From the NCBI GenBank assembly GCA_017440045.1, contig JAFSIA010000061.1, forward strand, positions 1-34,983: 34,983 nucleotides of DNA. Direction: 5' to 3'. Of this stretch, positions 8,600 through 17,872 are shown piece by piece. Numbering within the stretch: position 1 is the first letter of the stretch; the number at the start of each line of letters is the position of its first letter. Source of the stretch: Lachnospiraceae bacterium (lineage in GTDB: Bacteria > Bacillota > Clostridia > Lachnospirales > Lachnospiraceae). A program made the translations under genes and the position numbers. The notes below the pieces were generated by a model that was not told the DNA's origin, searched no databases, and worked only from the letters and a program-made list of their open reading frames with translations.

Positions 8600-8872
8600 A
8601 TGAAGAAGACAGTTATTACTGTGGTTGGAAAAGATACTGTAGGTATTATAGCAAAGGTTTGTACATATTTAGCAGAGAATAATGTTAACATTTTAGATAT
8701 TTCACAGACTATCGTACAGGACTATTTTAATATGATGATGATTGTAGATGCTAACAAGGCTGAGAAAAAGTTTGGTCAGCTTAGTGATGAGATGGCAGCA
8801 CTTGGTGACCAGATTGGTGTTCAGATAAAGATGCAGTCAGAAGATATTTTTAACATAATGCACCGCGTGTAA
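8600..8872 (+). CDS. ACT-domain protein, UPF0237 family
   Basis: This is a 90-aa stand-alone ACT domain. The start VITVVGKDTVGIIAKVCTYL is the first beta strand and ligand-binding loop of an ACT fold. NILDISQTIVQDYFNMMMIV is characteristic of UPF0237 proteins, and the length fits that family (about 90 aa). I chose the ATG at 8600, nine bases after GAGAGG; the in-frame ATG at 8591 directly abuts that site. It is followed 24 bases later by a UPF0210 protein, a pairing widely conserved in Firmicutes and some archaea. The ACT domain probably senses an amino acid or similar small ligand and controls the partner. No function has been established that I can name. Confidence 0.9.
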   Translation: MKKTVITVVGKDTVGIIAKVCTYLAENNVNILDISQTIVQDYFNMMMIVDANKAEKKFGQLSDEMAALGDQIGVQIKMQSEDIFNIMHRV

Positions 8873-8896
8873 ATATAGAAAATAACGGAGGCAGAT

Positions 8897-10261
8897 ATGA
8901 TTAATTTATTTGAAGTAAAAGAAACTAATGATATGGTTGAGCATGAGAACTTAGATGTCCGTACGATTACAATGGGCATAAGTCTTCTTGACTGTATTGA
9001 TAGTGATATAGATAAGCTTAATGAGAAAATATATAACAAGATAATTTCAAAGGCTAAGAACCTTGTTGCTACAGGTAACGAGATTGAGAAGGAGATAGGT
9101 ATTCCTATTGTAAATAAGAGAATATCAGTTACACCTATTGGCTTGGTAGGCGCTTCAGCCTGTAAATCTTCAGATGATTTTGTTAGTATTGCAAAGACCC
9201 TTGATAAGGCAGCTAAAGAAGTAGGTGTAAACTTTATTGGTGGATATTCATGCCTTGTTTCAAAAGGTATGACACCAGCTGAGGAGATGATGATTCGCTC
9301 TATACCAAAGGCACTTGCATGCACAGACAGAGTGTGTAGCTCAGTAAATGTTGGCTCTACAAAGACAGGTCTTAATATGGATGCTGTTAAGCTTATGGGT
9401 GAGGTCATCGTTGAGACAGATGAGATAACAAAGGATGCAGCCTGCCTTGGTTGTGCAAAGCTTGTAGTATTCTGTAATGCTCCGGACGACAATCCATTTA
9501 TGGCTGGTGCATTCCACGGTGTTACAGAGGCTGACTGTATTATCAACGTAGGTGTATCAGGACCGGGTGTTGTAAAGAATGCACTTAGCAAGGTTAGAGG
9601 AAAGAACTTTGAGGTGCTTTGCGAGACAATTAAAAAGACAGCATTTAAGGTTACAAGAGTGGGACAGCTCGTGGCACAGGAGGCTTCAAAAAGACTTGGA
9701 GTGCCATTTGGTATTATAGATTTATCTCTTGCGCCAACACCGGCAGTAGGTGATTCGGTTGCAGAGATTTTAGAGGAAATTGGTCTCGAGAGAGTTGGTG
9801 CTCCGGGAACAACTGCGGCATTAGCACTTCTTAATGATCAGGTTAAGAAGGGTGGCGTTATGGCTTCTTCTTATGTAGGTGGTCTTAGCGGCGCGTTTAT
9901 TCCTGTCAGTGAGGATCAGGGTATGATTGACGCTGTTAACGTAGGCGCCCTTACACTTGAAAAGCTTGAGGCAATGACTTGTGTATGTTCAGTAGGTTTG
10001 GATATGATTGCAATACCGGGAGATACTAAGGCTACAACTATTTCAGGTATTATTGCAGATGAAGCAGCAATTGGTATGATAAACCAGAAGACAACAGCTG
10101 TAAGAATCATTCCAGTACCGGGAAAGAAGGTTGGAGAGATGGTTGAGTTTGGTGGATTACTTGGATATGCTCCAGTAATGCCTGTAAACAACTTCTCATG
10201 TGATGCCTTTGTAAACAGAGGAGGCAGAATACCAGCTCCAATTCATAGTTTCAAAAACTGA
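8897..10261 (+). CDS. UPF0210 / DUF711 (PFL-like fold) protein
   Basis: The 454-aa protein matches the UPF0210 family throughout. Examples are [15 protein letters not shown] near the N terminus, [54 protein letters not shown] and [17 protein letters not shown]. Structures of this family resemble pyruvate formate-lyase folds, but no reaction is established. CGGAGG precedes the ATG. It is co-transcribed with the UPF0237 ACT protein from the promoter at 8502. The length is normal and no disruption is seen. A long antisense open frame within it is a shadow and is not annotated. Confidence 0.9.
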   Translation: MINLFEVKETNDMVEHENLDVRTITMGISLLDCIDSDIDKLNEKIYNKIISKAKNLVATGNEIEKEIGIPIVNKRISVTPIGLVGASACKSSDDFVSIAKTLDKAAKEVGVNFIGGYSCLVSKGMTPAEEMMIRSIPKALACTDRVCSSVNVGSTKTGLNMDAVKLMGEVIVETDEITKDAACLGCAKLVVFCNAPDDNPFMAGAFHGVTEADCIINVGVSGPGVVKNALSKVRGKNFEVLCETIKKTAFKVTRVGQLVAQEASKRLGVPFGIIDLSLAPTPAVGDSVAEILEEIGLERVGAPGTTAALALLNDQVKKGGVMASSYVGGLSGAFIPVSEDQGMIDAVNVGALTLEKLEAMTCVCSVGLDMIAIPGDTKATTISGIIADEAAIGMINQKTTAVRIIPVPGKKVGEMVEFGGLLGYAPVMPVNNFSCDAFVNRGGRIPAPIHSFKN

Positions 10262-10313
10262 CAAGCGCAAGAAAAAAGGAAGCACTTGCGAAGCAAGAAA
10301 GAAGGAAGAAAAT

Positions 10314-11138
10314 ATGTATATTGGTTGTCATTTGTCGGCTTCAAAGGGCTATAAAGCTATGGGTAATCAGGCTATAGAGCTTGGAGCGAATACATTTGCT
10401 TTTTTTACAAGAAATCCCCGTGGGGGTAGTGCAAAAGAGATAGTGGAAAAGGATGTTCTATCGTTTCTGGATATAGCGGAAAAGGAGCAGTTTGGTAAGC
10501 TTGTTGCCCATGCCCCGTACACTATGAATGCTTGTGCTGAAAAAGAGAATATTCGTCAGTTTGCCATAGAGATGCTAGAGGATGACCTTAAGAGAATGGA
10601 GTATACTCCGGGCAATTATTATAATTTCCATCCGGGCTCACATGTGGGACAAGGAGCAGAAAAGGGGATTGAGATGATTGCTGAGGTTTTGAATATGGTT
10701 TTAAAACCAGAGCAGAGTACAATAGTACTTCTAGAAACTATGGCAGGTAAGGGAAGCGAAGTTGGCAGAAACTTCGAAGAACTTCGTGAGATTATTGACA
10801 GAGTTGAGCTAAATAGTAAGCTTGGTGTGTGTTTTGATACATGTCATGTCTGGGACGGTGGCTATGATGTGGTTAATAATCTTGATGGTGTCTTAGATGA
10901 ATTTGACAGAGTTATAGGTCTTCATAGACTTAAGGCCATACATCTTAATGACAGTATGAATGATATTGGTAGTCACAAGGATAGACATCAAAAGATTGGT
11001 GAAGGTCACATTGGCGAAGCTGCCATGAAGCGTATTATTGCCCATCCGGCACTTAAGGATAAGCCATTTATACTTGAGACACCTAATGACGAAGCAGGAT
11101 ATGCCAGAGAGATAGCGATGATAAAGTCTTGGCTGTAA
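10314..11138 (+). CDS. nfo: endonuclease IV (AP endonuclease)
   Basis: Endonuclease IV cuts DNA 5' to abasic sites during base excision repair, using a three-zinc centre. The 274-aa protein carries all nine expected ligands: H66 (AHAPY), H106 (NFHPGSH), E141 (LLET), D175 and H178 (CFDTCH), H210 (IHLND), D223 and H225 (HKDRH) and E255 (ILETP). The opening [12 protein letters not shown] and the substrate loop TRNPRGGS are also typical. A purine-rich GAAGGAAG site precedes the ATG. It lies 52 bases after the UPF0210 gene and 46 before proS, with no clear terminator on either side. Confidence 0.95.
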   Translation: MYIGCHLSASKGYKAMGNQAIELGANTFAFFTRNPRGGSAKEIVEKDVLSFLDIAEKEQFGKLVAHAPYTMNACAEKENIRQFAIEMLEDDLKRMEYTPGNYYNFHPGSHVGQGAEKGIEMIAEVLNMVLKPEQSTIVLLETMAGKGSEVGRNFEELREIIDRVELNSKLGVCFDTCHVWDGGYDVVNNLDGVLDEFDRVIGLHRLKAIHLNDSMNDIGSHKDRHQKIGEGHIGEAAMKRIIAHPALKDKPFILETPNDEAGYAREIAMIKSWL

Positions 11139-11184
11139 TCAGTCAAATGACTATTCTGAATATATATGAGGAAGGAAAATCAAA

Positions 11185-12921
11185 ATGAAGATTAAAAATT
11201 TAGTAGGAAACAGATTTAAAGAGCGTCCATCAGACTGTGTGGTTGACAGCCATGCACTTATGGTGAGAGGCGGATATATTAAGAATGTGGCAAATGGTAT
11301 TTTCTCACTTTACCCACCTGCAAAGAGAGTTACAAAGAAGATTGAAAATATTATCCGCGAGGAGATGGATAGAATTGATGGTCAGGAGGTTTTATTCCCA
11401 GTTGTTCTTCCAGGTAGTCTTTGGGATGAGTCTGGCCGTTATGACAGTGTTGGAGAGGAGCTTTTGAGATTTAAGGATAGAAGCGGCTCAAGAATGGTTC
11501 TCGGTATGACACACGAGGAGGCTTCAGTACAGCTTGTAAAGGAATATGCTAACAGCTATGCAAAGTATCCATTTATGATTTATCAGATACAGACAAAGTT
11601 CCGTGATGAGGCAAGACCTAGAGCTGGTCTTATCAGAGTTCGTGAGTTTACAATGAAGGATGCTTATTCATTCCATACATCCCAGGAGGATTTAGAGGCT
11701 TATTATCAGAAGTGCTACGATTCATACAATCGCATTTTTGCCAGATGTGGTATTCCAGAGGTTGTTGCTGTTGCATCTGATTCTGGTATGATGGGTGGAA
11801 GCGTTTCTCATGAATATATGCTTCTTACACCTGTTGGAGAGGATTCAATCGCTATTTGTACAGAGTGTGATTATAGAGCCAATAAGTAAGCAGCTGACAG
11901 TATTATTGAAAATGATAATCTTATTACAAAGGCTGATTTGGCAGAGGTTTATACACCTAATTGTAAGACTATTGAGGAAGTGGCAGATTTCTTAAAGGTT
12001 CCTGTAGTACATACAGGTAAGGCTGTTGTATATCAGAAGAATGCTGATGATTCATATGTTGTAGTGTTTATCAGAGGCGACCTTGATGTAAATGAGGCAA
12101 AGCTTACAAAGATTGTAGGTGAGAATGTTCATCCAGCTGTTATTACAGAGGATTGTGGCATTGTGGCCGGATTTATCGGACCAAAGGGACTTACAGACAA
12201 TGCAATGGTTATTTTTGACAGCTCATTAAAGGGCATTGATAATCTTGTAGTTGGTGCAAATAAGACAGATTACCACTACACAGGCTTTAATACAGAGAGA
12301 GATTATGGCGATGTTTCATATGTAGATGTTGCAAAAATCACTGAGGGTGGCATCTGCCCATGCTGTGGTAAGAAGTCAATTACTGTACAGAGAGGTATTG
12401 AGGTTGGAAATATATTCCAGCTTGGTACAAAGTATTCTAAGTCTATGGGACTTACATACCTTGATGAGAATGGCGAGACTAAGGACGCTATTATGGGCTG
12501 TTATGGTATCGGTGTTGGACGTATGGCAGCTAGTGTCTGTGAGGTAAAGCACGATGATTATGGTCCAATTTGGCCAATTTCAATTGCTCCTTGGGAGATT
12601 CATATGTGCCTGCTTAGAGCGGATGATGCAGAAGCAAAGGCATTTGCAGATGAACTTTATGATAAAATGCAAAATAGCGGAATGGAAGTTTTATATGATG
12701 ATAGAGCAGATGTTCGTCCAGGTGCTATGTTTGCAGATGCGGACCTTATCGGTGCTCCAATTAGAGTAATAGTTGGTCCTAAGAACTTGCAAGAAGGTCT
12801 TGTAGAAATAGTAAGTAGAGATAAATCTATTTCTATGAAGGTTAATAAGGATGAAGTAATATCAAAGGTTATGGAAATCCGTGCTGAGATGTTCGCAAAG
12901 ATTAATGAGCAGGTAAAATAG
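11185..12921 (+). pseudogene. proS: prolyl-tRNA synthetase, interrupted by an in-frame TAA
   Basis: ProRS charges tRNA-Pro. The frame runs from 11185 to 12921 (577 coding positions, normal for the bacterial type) but has a TAA at 11887-11889 (codon 235). The first part (234 aa) contains class II motif 1 and motif 2 (KFRDEARPRAGLIRVREF). The part after the stop continues in the same frame (AADSII...) with the INS editing domain, motif 3 (MGCYGIGVGRMAAS) and the anticodon-binding domain (YDDRADVRPGAMFADADLIG). By family alignment the stop replaces a conserved Glu in YxANxExA, so one G-to-T change (GAA to TAA) explains it. The lesion sits at the catalytic core/INS boundary. Possible restart codons exist downstream (for example TTG at 11938). 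Because proS is normally essential, sequence error, suppression, or a second copy elsewhere must be considered. Confidence 0.88.
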
Positions 12922-12939
12922 TAATATACTATAAGAGTA

Positions 12940-12984
12940 AACCCGACAGTTAAGATTACATCCTGACTGTCGGGTTATTATTTA
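12940..12984 (+). terminator. terminator after proS
   Basis: A perfect 11-bp stem pairs AACCCGACAGT (12940-12950) with ACTGTCGGGTT (12966-12976) around a 15-nt loop, followed by ATTATTT. The U-run is broken by A, so termination may be partial. Confidence 0.75.
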
Positions 12985-13006
12985 AAGAAAATAGAGGTGA
13001 AAGGTA

Positions 13007-13237
13007 ATGAGTGAAGAATATAAGTTTTTTTCAAATAAAAAGTGCGAATATTATCCTTGTCATAAAAATATTGATGAGATAAATTGCCTCTTTTGTTATT
13101 GTCCTTTAAATTCACATGAAAAATGCCCTGGAACCCCTAAGTATATAGAGGTTAAGGGCAAAAGAATCAAGGATTGTTCTGATTGTATATTTCCTCATAA
13201 GAAGGAAAATTATGATAAGGTTATTAAATTATTATAA
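13007..13237 (+). CDS. cysteine-rich small domain protein (PF04071 type)
   Basis: The 76-aa protein has eight cysteines (13, 18, 27, 30, 32, 40, 57, 60) arranged as CEYYPCH, CLFCYC, KCPG and CSDC. This matches the cysteine-rich small domain family and suggests metal or Fe-S binding. The N-terminal KFFSNKKCEYYPCHK is typical. The function is not established; in some genomes the domain occurs near cobamide salvage genes, but none are seen here. AGGTGAAAGG precedes the ATG. Its 3' end overlaps the convergent tmcAL gene by 14 bases, with no terminator between them. Confidence 0.85.
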   Translation: MSEEYKFFSNKKCEYYPCHKNIDEINCLFCYCPLNSHEKCPGTPKYIEVKGKRIKDCSDCIFPHKKENYDKVIKLL

Positions 13238-14495
13238 TACGTCTCTCAAACTCATTTGGGATGTCTGAATTGTATTTGGTTCTAACAACCATATTGTAAA
13301 GCTCGTCACAGTATATGGATTGTTTAAGCATTTTGTTGTCAACATCATTTAAGTTGGGATTGTCATTGGCTTCCTTTAGCTGTCCAATCAAGGTAAGGGA
13401 GCTTCTTTTCTTAATATCATTTAAAAGATGAGAGGCATCCTTCTTAAATCCAAGAATACGTGCATATGATGCAATATCGTTTGTCATATAGTCGTAAACA
13501 TCCGTTTCTGTAATATTTAAGATTATTGATAATAAACCACGACTTATGGCACTATATGCAATGTTTTTTGTCTTTAATTTTTCTATAAAGCCCGTAATAG
13601 ATTTTAATCCATTAGAATTTAAAACATTATATATGCGATTTGAGAGAGATGAATCTATGCCAGCATATATTGACAGGTCAGTATTTAGCGATTTCTCAAA
13701 AAGAAGTCGTTGACCGAGAATTTGGCTGAAGTCATCAATGCATAGTGATGACGGATTGGTAAATATCATTTCGTATTTTTTATCAAAGCTTATAAGTTCG
13801 TTGAAATTATTACCGCAGTTTATAGCATTTCTAAGGGATGTAGCAGAGTACATAACATTATTTGCGTTATCTTCGTGATATGAAGCTTTCACTCTTTTTA
13901 GCGCTATTGGTTTAATATTGGAATTAATATGAGTAAGAGCCTTTAGGTACTCAATTGCCAATATATTGTTTGGTTTATCAATAATATCACTCAACTGGTT
14001 TTTGTATTTTTTATGATCAGATGAATTATTGAAATAATCCTTTAATCCAAGACTTCTGGCAGAAGCGTAGCTAAGTCCGTCCTTGCTGTATGCTTTTATG
14101 TAAGCGTTTAATGAGTGGGATGGATCTTTTTTTGCGCTGTACAACACATCAGCAATAGAAGAAAGTAAGTTTAAATCATCACATTCACAGCCGAAACATA
14201 AGTAATCGACTATGTCTGTCTTATTTAAAAGATTAACTGCTGCATATGCAAAATATTCAGCGCTAAGATGAGAAAAGGGAATAGGCAATTCCAAGATAAT
14301 ATCAGCACCATGATTTAGCGCAATTTCCGTCCTTGTATATTTATCTAAAAAAGCCGGAGTGCCACGCTGGACAAAGTTACCACTCATTATAACTATTGCT
14401 GTGTCAGCACCGGTTAATTCTTTTGCTTTCTTAATGTGATACTCATGTCCCATATGAAATGGATTATATTCAGTTATAAGACCGACAATACTCAT
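13224..14495 (-). CDS. tmcAL: tRNA(Met) cytidine acetate ligase TmcAL (YlbM)
   Basis: TmcAL activates acetate with ATP and installs N4-acetylcytidine at the wobble base of elongator tRNA-Met. The 423-aa protein opens with GLITEYNPFHMGHEYHIKKA, a nucleotidyltransferase HxGH-type site, and continues with VIMSGNFVQRGTPAFLDKY and ILELPIPFSHLSAEYFA, all diagnostic. The length is normal. AGAGGAAT precedes the ATG. In Bacillus ylbM lies between ylbJ and ylbN (yceD); the same order is seen here, with other genes inserted and this gene inverted. The pta-ackA acetate pathway lies just downstream, which may be coincidental. Confidence 0.94.
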   Translation of the reverse strand: MSIVGLITEYNPFHMGHEYHIKKAKELTGADTAIVIMSGNFVQRGTPAFLDKYTRTEIALNHGADIILELPIPFSHLSAEYFAYAAVNLLNKTDIVDYLCFGCECDDLNLLSSIADVLYSAKKDPSHSLNAYIKAYSKDGLSYASARSLGLKDYFNNSSDHKKYKNQLSDIIDKPNNILAIEYLKALTHINSNIKPIALKRVKASYHEDNANNVMYSATSLRNAINCGNNFNELISFDKKYEMIFTNPSSLCIDDFSQILGQRLLFEKSLNTDLSIYAGIDSSLSNRIYNVLNSNGLKSITGFIEKLKTKNIAYSAISRGLLSIILNITETDVYDYMTNDIASYARILGFKKDASHLLNDIKKRSSLTLIGQLKEANDNPNLNDVDNKMLKQSIYCDELYNMVVRTKYNSDIPNEFERRIIII

Positions 14496-14657
14496 AATAT
14501 TCCTCTATTATTATATATTCTGTATAAAAATACATTCTACTTACACAGTATTTTTCCTTTTGTTTCACATAATAATCACATTACTATGTAAAATATAATT
14601 TGTAAAGTTAAATCCAATACAGAAATAGATTTTTTGTACATAGAAGGAGATATAATT

Positions 14658-16631
14658 ATGAAAAGAAAAATATTATCACTTACCATTTGTAGTATGCTTT
14701 TGATAACAACTTTATTTGGTTGCTCAAGTGAGCCGGACGACAACCTGGCTCAACCAAATCAGCCTGGAATCAATCAGCCGGTGGATGGATACATTGATGA
14801 TGATGGAATTTATCGTCCAAATGATTACGATGAAGAGAATGAGACTGTAAATTCAGAATATGGTGACAAATTTGAAATTGAAGTAAATTATAGTGACAAG
14901 GAGACTATAACTGTTGGAGCGAGTCAGATAAATAGCTTCAATAATGAGATTAAGCTTAATGATGAAACTGTTACCATCTCAAAGTCGGGTGAGTATGTAT
15001 TATCAGGAACTATAAGCAATGGTCAAATAATTGTAGATGTACCTGAGAGTGATGCAGAAGTGGTGACACTTATATTAAATGGTGTAGATGTGACTTGTGA
15101 TAATTCAGCACCATTATATGTAAAAAGTGCCGATAAAGTGGTGTTATGTCTTGTAGATGGAACAGAAAATACATTTACCGATGGGAAATCCTATGATTTT
15201 GAGGATGAGACAGAGGAAGAGCCAAATGCGTGTATATTCTCTAAGGATGATTTGGTTATATCTGGCACAGGAAAACTTAATGTAAAAGCAAACTTTAATA
15301 ATGGTATCGCGTCAAAGGATGATTTGACAATTACTGGTGGTATAATAAATGTTGATGCTGTAAATAACGGTATTAAAGGTAAGGACTCTATAGCAATAAT
15401 GGATGGTAAATTTGAAATTGTATGTGGAGCAGACGGTTTCAAAGCTGATAATACCACTGAGACAGAGCAGGGATATATTATCATCGATGGTGGTGATTTT
15501 AAAGTAGAGTCAGGTGAAGATGCATTCCAGGCAGAGACATGTATGGTTGTAAACAATGGTATATTTGATATCACAACTGGTGAGGGTGCTTCAAATGCCA
15601 GCTGGGATAATGGTGGTGATGACTGGGCAAGACCAGGTATGGGTATGGGAATGGATGGAAATCAGTCAGCTTCCACTAATGATACAGTCAGTATGAAAGC
15701 TTTGAAGGCTGGATGTGATTTGACAATTAATGGTGGAACTTTCAAGATAAATTCTGAGGATGATGCTATGCACACAAATGTTTCAATAGAAATAAATGGT
15801 GGTGATTATGATATTACATCCGGTGATGATGGAATACATGCTGACAGCACACTTGTTATAAATGGTGGAAAAATATCAATAACACAGTGTTATGAAGGTG
15901 TAGAAGCAACAAATATTGCTTTCAATGATGGTGAGATAGAAATAAAATCCTCAGATGATGGCTTTAACGCTGCTGGCGGAAATGATAGTTCAGCTATGGG
16001 TGGAAGACCGGGTATGAATAATTTTGCAGGTTCCACAGGTAGTCTTACATTTAATGGTGGTTATGTATATGTTAATGCATCCGGTGACGGATTGGATGCC
16101 AATGGAACTCTAACAGTAACTGACGGATATATAGTAGTTGATGGCCCTTCAAATAGTGGAAATGGAGCATTTGATTATGATGGAGGCTGTAATGTTACAG
16201 GTGGTTTTGTTTTAGCTGTAGGTGCTGCAGGTATGGCGCAGATGCCTAATAATGCATCTATAAATTGTGTTATGATTGGTTTAAATGAAACAATATCTAA
16301 TGGAAAGTTACTCAATGTTTCAGATAAAAATGGAGATTCCATACTGACATATTCCGGAGCGAAATCATACAATAATGTAGTTCTTTGCACTGCTGATTTA
16401 AAAACTGGTGAGAGTTATACTGTTAGTGTAGGAGGAACTGTGGATGGTGATGTAGAAAATGGTATTGCTACAGGAAATTATTCAGGTGGTACAGAATATA
16501 CAACATTTACAATAAGCAGTACTTTATCTACAGCCGGAAATGCCAATGGTGGAATGGGAGGCATGGGCGGTATGAATGGTATGGGCGACTCAGGAAATAT
16601 GGGTGACGGACGTCCCGGCGGAAGAAGATAA
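14658..16631 (+). CDS. lipoprotein with Cthe_2159-type beta-helix carbohydrate-binding domain (DUF4353)
   Basis: The 657-aa surface lipoprotein has a signal peptide (MKRKILSLTICSMLLITTLFGC) with the lipobox Cys at residue 22. A short Pro/Asn/Asp-rich linker follows (about 23-60). The body (about 75-590) is made of repeated short strands of the type IxINGGxxxITSGDDGIHAD, as in the right-handed beta-helix of Clostridium thermocellum Cthe_2159, which binds polysaccharides such as pectin or cellulose. Asp/Gly-rich turns (EDAFQAE, DDAMHT, DDGIHA, DDGFNA, GDGLDA) suggest calcium sites. Three Gly/Met-rich loops interrupt it, and the C terminus is a Gly/Met-rich tail ending GGRR. AGAAGGAGAT precedes the ATG. 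It stands alone between divergent tmcAL and a strong terminator. Polysaccharide binding is inferred from the family. Confidence 0.85.
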   Translation: MKRKILSLTICSMLLITTLFGCSSEPDDNLAQPNQPGINQPVDGYIDDDGIYRPNDYDEENETVNSEYGDKFEIEVNYSDKETITVGASQINSFNNEIKLNDETVTISKSGEYVLSGTISNGQIIVDVPESDAEVVTLILNGVDVTCDNSAPLYVKSADKVVLCLVDGTENTFTDGKSYDFEDETEEEPNACIFSKDDLVISGTGKLNVKANFNNGIASKDDLTITGGIINVDAVNNGIKGKDSIAIMDGKFEIVCGADGFKADNTTETEQGYIIIDGGDFKVESGEDAFQAETCMVVNNGIFDITTGEGASNASWDNGGDDWARPGMGMGMDGNQSASTNDTVSMKALKAGCDLTINGGTFKINSEDDAMHTNVSIEINGGDYDITSGDDGIHADSTLVINGGKISITQCYEGVEATNIAFNDGEIEIKSSDDGFNAAGGNDSSAMGGRPGMNNFAGSTGSLTFNGGYVYVNASGDGLDANGTLTVTDGYIVVDGPSNSGNGAFDYDGGCNVTGGFVLAVGAAGMAQMPNNASINCVMIGLNETISNGKLLNVSDKNGDSILTYSGAKSYNNVVLCTADLKTGESYTVSVGGTVDGDVENGIATGNYSGGTEYTTFTISSTLSTAGNANGGMGGMGGMNGMGDSGNMGDGRPGGRR

Positions 16632-16649
16632 GATAATATAAGATAAAAA

Positions 16650-16684
16650 AAGCAAGTCTGAAAAAATAGGCTTGCTTCTTTTTT
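16650..16684 (+). terminator. terminator after the beta-helix lipoprotein
   Basis: AAGCAAGTCT (16650-16659) pairs with AGGCTTGCTT (16668-16677), with one G-U pair and an 8-nt A-rich loop, followed by CTTTTTTTAT. This is a standard rho-independent terminator. Confidence 0.9.
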
Positions 16685-16743
16685 ATCTGAATCATCACTG
16701 ACAGAATGTACTTATTTTTATACAATTAATATCTAAAATTCGA

Positions 16744-16773
16744 CTTGTATACAAGGAGTTATAGAGTTATAAT
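16744..16773 (+). promoter_or_regulatory. pta-ackA promoter with overlapping CTTGTATACAAG palindrome
   Basis: TTGTAT (16745-16750) and TATAAT (16768-16773) are spaced by 17 bases, about 50 bases upstream of pta. A perfect 12-bp palindrome CTTGTATACAAG (16744-16755) covers the -35 box. Its core fits the TNGTATACNA sites bound by FadR-subfamily GntR regulators, so it may be an operator; that part is inference. Confidence 0.65.
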
Positions 16774-16822
16774 TAAAACAGTATGGGCCTTTTAACCCTA
16801 ATTCAGAAAAGGAGATTTTGTT

Positions 16823-17821
16823 ATGGCATTTATTGATGAAATGAAGAAAAAAGCAAAGCAAAACAAAAAAACTATCGTATTACCTGAGTCAATGGATAGA
16901 AGAACATTTGAAGCTGCTGCAGAGATTCTTGCAGAGGATGTTGCAAATATCATTATTATTGGAACACCAGAAGATGTAAATAAGTATAGCGAAGGTCTTG
17001 ATGTATCAAAGGCTACTATCGTAAATCCTGCAACATATGAGAAGACAGAGCAGTATATAGATACATTAGTTGAGCTTAGAAAGGCTAAAGGCATGACAAA
17101 GGAGGAGGCAACAAACCTTCTTAATACAGAGTATATGTTCTATGCATGTATGATGGTTAAGTGTGGCGATGCTGATGGTGTTGTTTCTGGTGCATGTCAT
17201 TCTACAGCAAACACACTTAAGCCAGCGTTACAGATAATAAAGACAAAGCCAGGCACAAAGCTTGTTTCAACATTTTTCGTTATGGAAGTGCCAAATTGTG
17301 AATACGGCGAGAATGGTACATTTGTTTTCGGTGATTGTGGTCTTAACCAGAATCCAAATGCTGAGGAGCTTGCAGCAATAGCTGTATCTTCGGCAGAGAG
17401 CTTTGAAGCACTTGTTGGTGCTAAGGCAAAGGTTGCAATGCTTTCTCATTCTTCAATGGGTAGTGCAAAGCATGCTGATGTTGATAAGGTAGTTGAAGCT
17501 ACAAAGATTGCAAAGGAATCAGCACCTCAGTTTGAGATTGATGGTGAACTTCAGGCAGATGCAGCTATGGTTCCAAGCGTTGGACAGTCTAAGGCTCCTA
17601 ATAGTGCAGTTGCAGGAAATGCAAATGTTCTTATCTTCCCAGACTTGGATGCTGGAAATATCGGATATAAGCTTGTACAGAGACTTGCAAAGGCTGAGGC
17701 ATACGGACCATTATGTCAGGGTATTGCAAAACCTGTAAATGACCTTTCAAGAGGATGTTCTGCAAAGGATATTGTAGGTGTAATTGCGATTACAGCTGTT
17801 CAGGCACAGGTAGAAGCATAA
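16823..17821 (+). CDS. pta: phosphate acetyltransferase
   Basis: Pta interconverts acetyl-CoA and acetyl phosphate. The 332-aa length is that of the short class I enzyme without the regulatory N-terminal extension. KKTIVLPESMDRRTFEAA opens the protein. DGVVSGACHSTANTLKPALQ (active-site region), VFGDCGLNQNPNAEELAAIA, LSHSSMGSAKH, and the C-terminal NVLIFPDLDAGNIGYKL with GPLCQGIAKPVNDLSRGCS are all conserved. AAAAGGAG precedes the ATG. It is followed 51 bases later by ackA, forming the usual acetate-producing, ATP-yielding pair. Confidence 0.97.
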   Translation: MAFIDEMKKKAKQNKKTIVLPESMDRRTFEAAAEILAEDVANIIIIGTPEDVNKYSEGLDVSKATIVNPATYEKTEQYIDTLVELRKAKGMTKEEATNLLNTEYMFYACMMVKCGDADGVVSGACHSTANTLKPALQIIKTKPGTKLVSTFFVMEVPNCEYGENGTFVFGDCGLNQNPNAEELAAIAVSSAESFEALVGAKAKVAMLSHSSMGSAKHADVDKVVEATKIAKESAPQFEIDGELQADAAMVPSVGQSKAPNSAVAGNANVLIFPDLDAGNIGYKLVQRLAKAEAYGPLCQGIAKPVNDLSRGCSAKDIVGVIAITAVQAQVEA

Positions 17822-17872
17822 ATTTACTAACAAATATTGATAAAATACTATTTCTAGAAAGGATAATATATT

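Noticed and set aside
8821-9591. Long minus-strand open frame (256 codons) opposite the UPF0210 gene
   Set aside because: It lies opposite a well-conserved protein, has no ribosome binding site, and its translation has no recognisable motif. It is a by-product of the coding strand's codon bias.
10266-10291. CGCAAG/CTTGCG hairpin between UPF0210 and nfo genes
   Set aside because: It has a 6-bp stem with a 14-nt purine-rich loop and no U-run. It is more likely chance in a purine-rich leader.
11887-11889. Recoded stop (selenocysteine or pyrrolysine) in proS
   Set aside because: The codon is TAA, not TGA or TAG, and the aligned family residue is Glu. No special insertion element is visible.
14521-14534. 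TGTATAAAAATACA dyad between tmcAL and the lipoprotein gene
   Set aside because: It is short and AT-rich, expected by chance at this base composition, and not aligned with a clear promoter.
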